Positions 58,541 through 64,000 of a DNA stretch of 64,000 nucleotides are shown piece by piece. Under the pieces are notes generated by a model. The model was not told the origin of the DNA. It saw nothing but the letters and a program-made list of their open reading frames with translations, and did no database searches. Position 1 is the stretch's first letter, and the number at the start of each line of letters is the position of its first letter. Origin of the DNA: Enoplolaimus lenunculus. Lineage: Eukaryota > Nematoda > Enoplea > Enoplida > Thoracostomopsidae. The position numbers and the translations under genes were made by a program. The stretch covers positions 62,001-126,000 of the forward strand of contig JASANG010002079.1 of NCBI GenBank assembly GCA_030248215.1, given 5' to 3'.

Positions 58541-61500
58541 CACTATGTCTGCAAGTACCCATATCCCGTGCAGGAATATAGCCACGATTTCTTCCGGTGC
58601 GGTAAAACTGTTTTCAAAAATAGGTTGCACTCAAATGTCCGTGGTGTTGTACGTAAATCCGGATACAGGTTGACCTAAGGATGAGATACCCTGCCGGAAT
58701 CGTGCAAAATTTAAAAATATGCATCGTGATTATTTTAAAATTGAGTCCAGTTTCTCGTTGACTTCGCTCGCAAGTTTTCTCTCCGCAAGCTTTTAAATAA
58801 CCCGTTGGGCACAGCAACAAATTTTTTTCGTTCGCCACGCTTGCTTATAAAAGCCTTTGCCTAACGTAATTCGTTCCCGAAACGGCCATGCTTTTCACAA
58901 CCGGGCTTAGCCCAGCAAATCCCTCCGACTGGATTGAAGCCTTCCTAAACGGGGCCAGTGTTAGAAAACAAAATAACTATTTTTAATCTTCTAATAGTAA
59001 CAAAGCTTAGTTCTCGAGAAGGGCAAGGGAACCCTAGACGCGACCTTGAGGTTTAAAACAAAGATAGTAAAATTCTAGGCCGTTTTAACTCTTTCAGGCT
59101 TACAGTTTTCAACTCTAGCCTGTAGGGTATCAAAAGTGTCAACGGATAGTAAAAATAACGAAACAAAACCCGTAACACATAGTGATCAAAATTACTGAAA
59201 CGGAAACGAAAACATCGAAGTATTAACGTTTCAAAGATGTTTTATTTTTCTGCTAACACAATTGAAGCATTCAGATATTCACTGGGCTTTCTAAATTTTT
59301 AAAAAATATCATGCACTGAAATTTTTAAGATTTTAGGTGAATTTCGTAATTTCTATGTTATATCGAACAATTGCAGCATATATGTAATAAAAAATGAGAT
59401 ATATACGTGATTTGCAAATAATTTCGAGCATAAAAGTAACCGAATTTCTGTTATTTCTATAACGGAAACCGTAATGGACACCGAATTTTGCCGGAAACGG
59501 AGACGAAAATCCAGCTACACCCGGCCAACTTCGGTCAACCTCGTCTCCTCCATCGGGAGATTCTGAATCCGCCGCTGGCGGTATGACATTTTTACTGCCG
59601 GAATTCAAAATTATATAAGGGGGTAAAAATACCATATGGTAGATTTACTGCAAAGCAAAATTGTTTTGTCTGAGTAACAATGCAATACTGCTGCACCAGC
59701 ACGGCACTTGTTATTTTCTCAACCCACTGGCATAATAAATTAGGCTAAGGATCAAGCTTATGATTACAGTCAGGCTTAGCGTTAAACGTTGGGTTTAGCC
59801 TTTAGTCTAACCCTACACATGGTACAATGGGAAGTGAAAAATACTAGAGACGGAAATCGACAATATCTTAATTAAGATGATGTTGTGAGGAGCCTATTCT
59901 TAACAACAGTGATTGATGTACTGATCTTTTGTATAAAAAAGTTTCCTTTATGAACAATACGACTTGAAAAATTGTGAAAATTTCACTACCGAAATTGCTG
60001 GAATCAATCCCGGGGCAAAACAAATCATGAGTCGGAGGTCGATTTTCAGCCGTTTCATTTGAAACCCTGTGATTCTGAGATTTTCTGCCTGACATGTTTA
60101 TATTTTTGTGCTTATATCACGAATCTGCTTTGCTGGCATATACACAATTGACAAGGTGTTGCGCCTATTTATAGTGCATCCACTCATTGGTTCACCATTA
60201 CGGTCTTTTATAGCTGTTAGCTTTTCATTCGAATCCTGTACGATACAAAATTTTTAATAAATTGAAGCCATGCGGTGTTGATATTAAAGCAAAATTGCTA
60301 AAACGGGGTTTTGTATTTGTGCAGTTATGATAGTTATAATATTAACTCTGAGTGGTTCGTTTGCAATATTTCTTTAATGTGAATTTTGTCGTTTGTTGTC
60401 GACAACTTTCCTGCTTCTGCCGAGTGATAAGTTGTGGATACTTGATTTGCATTCGTCAACGATTTATATCTATATGAGGGCTTATTTATTAATTATAGGC
60501 CACCTGCCCGTCGGGAGACTGGGAGACCGGTGGACTTAGAGACTGCGACGATTAGACTTAGGCTTACGGTCACAACTAGGCTTATATTCAGTCGTATCAT
60601 AGGTTTATACTTATTTAGGTTTAGGCTTTAGGATTAGGCTTATAGGTAAGTGGGTAGCTCACTTGACTTGAATGATAACATACCGACGGCTTCTGGTTTG
60701 CGCAATATTACCGGTGCCTCACTTTATGTTGCCCGATTACATGCTTCCCCTTGAGGCATTTTAACACGTCCAACCGGTTACTTTAAAATATTCCCCGGGC
60801 ATTTGAAAATGGCTGATTCTAATTTTGAGTTTTCTGCCGTCATTCATGTTACTATAATGTCTTCTTTACCTCAAGCTTCTATCGAACAGTGGAACACTGT
60901 TGAGTATTGGGCTGGGCTAACTATTGTAACATAAATCATTTAACTTTTTGAAAAAATTTTGGTCCCAAGACGGTTCCATCTGGACCTCAAGAAAGTAGAA
61001 TTTTTCAAAAATTGAAATTGCTCATCAGGGGATGTTATGAACGCTGAAATGTGCAAAAAGCTTTAAAAATCCGACCGCTTTTGGGCGAAAACAGGGATAT
61101 CTTGAATTGGCATGCCATTTGACAAGACGATACTGAGGTGCGTTTACGAGATGAGTCCAATTCCACGCCACGGAAGCGGGTTCAAGTCCTCACATTAGAA
61201 ATGGTTAAAACTCATAACGAATCATGCTCGGAGGATACTTTAAACAATATGGGTCATTTTAAAATGATGTTTGGGGGCACTCTATAATGCCCACCCCGGT
61301 TATGTTAGGAAGCATTTTGAAACTAATGTTTGGGGGGCATTTTGTAATGCCCCCTGGTCATTTGAAAATGACCGGGGCGCATTATAAAATGTGATACCGG
61401 TATAACATTGCTTGAACCCAAATTCATGACGGCACGGACAGCTGTATTGAGAAAAAAATATATACAGTTTGTAACATTCGCATTTGCGAAATTGAAAATA

Positions 61501-63274
61501 TTGGAAAATGGTCATGCCCAAAACACGGTATATTTTATTTCTTTAAGCTGAAACAATCTAAAATTAATGTTACAAACGCACCGTTACAGCGAATCAAAAA
61601 ATATCTTGTTACTTAAACAGCGAGAAAGTTGAACAACCTTGTCAAAAACTACCCTGAATTCTGTTTCACCAATCCCGAAAAAGAGTTCTTCGCTGTCACT
61701 CGGAAATGAAGCTCGCCCCCCGGTTGTAGGCGTGTTGTTTCAACGCATCTTCGAGAATGAACAAGCGCCCTTAGTTGGGCGAGTGGGGTGCGCTAACCAT
61801 GGCGCTGTTATAATATGATATATTTTACTAAATTAACTACACACGTAGAGATAGGTTTGGACGTAGCCTTACAATTAGCTTCAGGCTTAGCCCTGAGCAT
61901 AATCTTAGGCTTAGGCTTAGTAATGATATAAACAGTTGAGTGGCGTCGCTCAACCAATTAAGAAACTGTTATTCTGATTTTAATTCACTGGTAGCTGATT
62001 AAAACTTCCAAAGATTTGGTTAAAAAGTTGCGTATTTATGACTTGCTTTAACATTTTTTAGAAATTTTCAAAAGCCACAGTAACCAGTTTTAGTAGCAAT
62101 TTTATAATAGTTTTAAGTCCCTTGTTTCGTGCGTTCTATTTGACAGTAAATATTACCTGACATTAATCAAATTATTAAGTCATAAATTTGTTTCACCTGT
62201 TAATATAGATAGTTTGCACCAGCAAATAACAAAGTTTACTTATGAGCTAGCGCAATCTCGTTCAAGGTTGTAGCTGGTTTAACATTTTAGCTCAAAATAT
62301 CATTTAACGTTCGGATATGGCTGAATCGCTTTGAAGGCAACATATTAATGATATACAGTTATTAATGATGTGAATATAACTCAGAAAAATTGTTTACTTT
62401 ACCATGTTAACTTTCGGGTCTTGTTACACTTGTGGCAAATTGCAATTTGCAGGATCTGGAAGCTAGAAGTAGTTGGTCACTGATAATTCAGACCGCTAAT
62501 TTGTCTTAGTTTGCAACGATTCTGAATACAACTAAAATCGTGCCCCTAAAGATATAGTATTTAAATTGTGTTGGGCTTCGTCGCCGTTCTTGCTTCCGTT
62601 GTCTTACTCCTGATTGGCCAAGCATATGATTTTAGCGTATTCGACGAAGCAAAACTGCTAATACTAAAATTTTCCAGTGCCCCTGAAATTTTGTTTGGCC
62701 ACTCTACGAAGGAATTTGGTACCAAGTAAGCCGTGATTTCATATGTTTATTTGTGGACCGGCTCCGGCAAACAGGTTTCAGGTTCAAAATAAACGTTGTA
62801 AAAGCAATTTGGCGTAATTATAAAGACATCAGCCGTATAGGTTGATATTCTGGCTTCGTTTATCTGTTAACAAAATGAACTACGTTTAGCAAACAATTAT
62901 TATACTTGTTTGACTGCAGTCTGCGTCGAAATATTCACCTATTGCATTACTTATCTTTACAAAGGCTTTTCCTGTTCTTTAGAAACAATGTGTTTTAGAA
63001 TTTTTATTAACAAAATTCGTTTGTATATTTCAAAGCATCTAATTATTTATGTGAACTTGTACAATGAAGATACTATCCTGTATATATCATAAAATGCTTA
63101 GGTTTGAAGCTTCCTGACATATCTCAAATTTACTAAATATCGTTGCAGTTTTGTTCGTCGCAGCATCTCGAACGTTCATACATATCAAGGGAATCATCCC
63201 TATTTAAAGCCAATACGTATTTTGTGATTAGCTAAGTATTTTTGAGTTAAATCTTTTCAATTTAAATTTTAAAA
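58541..63274. other. Upstream region of the DGK-like gene: no gene recognised
   Basis: Contains TTAGGC-like tracts at 59735-59815, 60535-60650 and 61860-61925, a CCGG-rich TIR relic at 59460-59530, and repeated ATGTTTGGGGGCATT-type text at 61265-61385. Promoter elements for the gene at 63275 cannot be pointed out with confidence. Confidence 0.35.
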
Positions 63275-63996
63275 ATGACAACAAGCAGCGAACAGCAGCT
63301 AAATGATAACATTGATCTGATCTGCCCGTGGGAACAGTACGAGGCACCCAGTCCAGCAGGAGGTAATACACCTGACGACAAAGGCCACGGATTTATCAGA
63401 AAATCGTGGGGTAAACCAACGAATTGTCATCAATGCTCAGAAATGCTGTGGGGAAAAGGCTATGTTTGCGATGGTTAGTGGACTTGCTTAAATCGTTCAA
63501 AAATGCTATAGTTTTAAAGCGAAACAAAGTTTAATTATATTTCACAAATAAAAAATTCATTCTCAAATTAACAATCTGTTTTTCCTACAAAGGCGAGCCG
63601 AATTAGGGTTGCGCTATACTCGCCGCGCCGCCGGACGCCGGCGAGTGGCACGGTAAAAATTTTTCCGCGTGCAACCGCGTGCCGCTGGACGCGCGCCGGC
63701 ACTGTAATTTTTATTAAAAATCTCTGCAATCCGCCGCACGCCGACGTGCGGCGGCGCTAAGCGACGTCTGGCTTAAAGTATAGCGCATCCGATAATATAA
63801 CTAGCAGTTTTTTTGCACAGTATTCAATAATGATTTATTCAAATTTTGTCAATTAACTTATAGACTATCTTTATATTTACATGTCTTGCAGCAAAATAGC
63901 ATGTAATTGTTTTCAGTGTGCAATTTTTCAAGTCATGACAAGTGCATCCGATCAGTAACGTCATACTGTTCCGGCATTGCTATGCAGTTGATAAAG
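63275..63996 (+). CDS. DGKQ: Diacylglycerol kinase theta-like, first two coding exons (runs off the window)
   Basis: Phosphorylates diacylglycerol to phosphatidic acid, ending diacylglycerol signalling. Exon 1 is 63275-63473 (ATG in context AAAAATGAC), exon 2 is 63917-63996. The donor G|GTTAGT and acceptor TTTTCAG|TG share phase 1, and the joined codon completes CDVC. The 93 residues seen hold one C1 domain from about residue 38: H-X12-C-X2-C-X10-C-X2-C-X4-H-X2-C-X7-C, with KPTNCHQCSEMLWG and CDVCNFSSHDKC. The short X10 loop and CDVCNF fit the first C1 domain of DGK theta better than those of PKC or chimaerin. More C1 domains, the RA/PH-like part and the kinase domain should lie to the right. 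The assignment rests on recalled human DGKQ sequence, not on a search. Confidence 0.75.
63607..63792. mobile_element. GC-rich MITE in intron 1 of the DGK-like gene
   Basis: Ends GGTTGCGCTATACT and AGTATAGCGCATCC are inverted with one mismatch. The 186-bp body is dense in CGCCGG, GCGCGCC and CGCCGCACG, far richer in G and C than the surrounding intron, with internal self-complementarity (CGCCGCACGCCGACGTGCGG). No target duplication is obvious. Confidence 0.65.
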
Positions 63997-64000
63997 GTAT

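Overview
This is 64 kb of an intron-rich, AT-rich animal nuclear genome (an invertebrate; I cannot fix the phylum). The evidence is spliced protein-coding genes with GT-AG introns, long introns packed with short terminal-inverted-repeat (TIR) transposons, an APE-type LINE and several minisatellites. Degenerate TTAGGC tracts recall nematode telomeres, but here they mostly sit inside short TIR elements, so they are weak evidence for a nematode.

The core is a tandem pair of DEAD-box RNA helicase genes of the DDX5/DDX17 (p68) type, both on the + strand. Copy 1 (12412-27619, 561 aa) and copy 2 (34896-44944, 539 aa) each have 14 coding exons with identical splice positions and phases and a full set of helicase motifs, so both look functional. 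Their introns differ almost everywhere except for a block of about 200 bp in intron 11. In both copies that block holds a possible cassette exon carrying the same in-frame stop, which suggests a conserved 'poison exon' or other regulatory element. This is the most interesting signal in the window.

Other host genes: the 3' exon of a single-pass membrane protein on the minus strand (187-546); a two-exon minus-strand gene for a C2H2 zinc-finger/coiled-coil protein (4366-5383); and the first two exons of a diacylglycerol kinase theta-like gene running off the right edge (63275-63996), whose splice junction completes a C1 domain.

Mobile DNA: a LINE of the L1/Tx1 type with both ORFs open (45993-51355) lies just after helicase copy 2, preceded by an odd leader of about 280 nt almost free of T. 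At least ten short TIR elements have 8-bp target duplications (hAT-like), and many lie in helicase introns. One nest in intron 6 of copy 1 is several insertions deep (16973-20477). A TTAA-flanked family (four copies) carries tRNA-like box A and box B sequences. Minisatellites with 23-bp (5.8-6.6 kb), 33-bp (19.1-20.0 kb) and about 81-bp (57.9-58.4 kb) units create long but spurious reading frames. No retrovirus, LTR element, Polinton, CRISPR array or rRNA gene was recognised. The stretches 28.6-34.9 kb and 51.6-63.2 kb hold only repeats and unassigned sequence.
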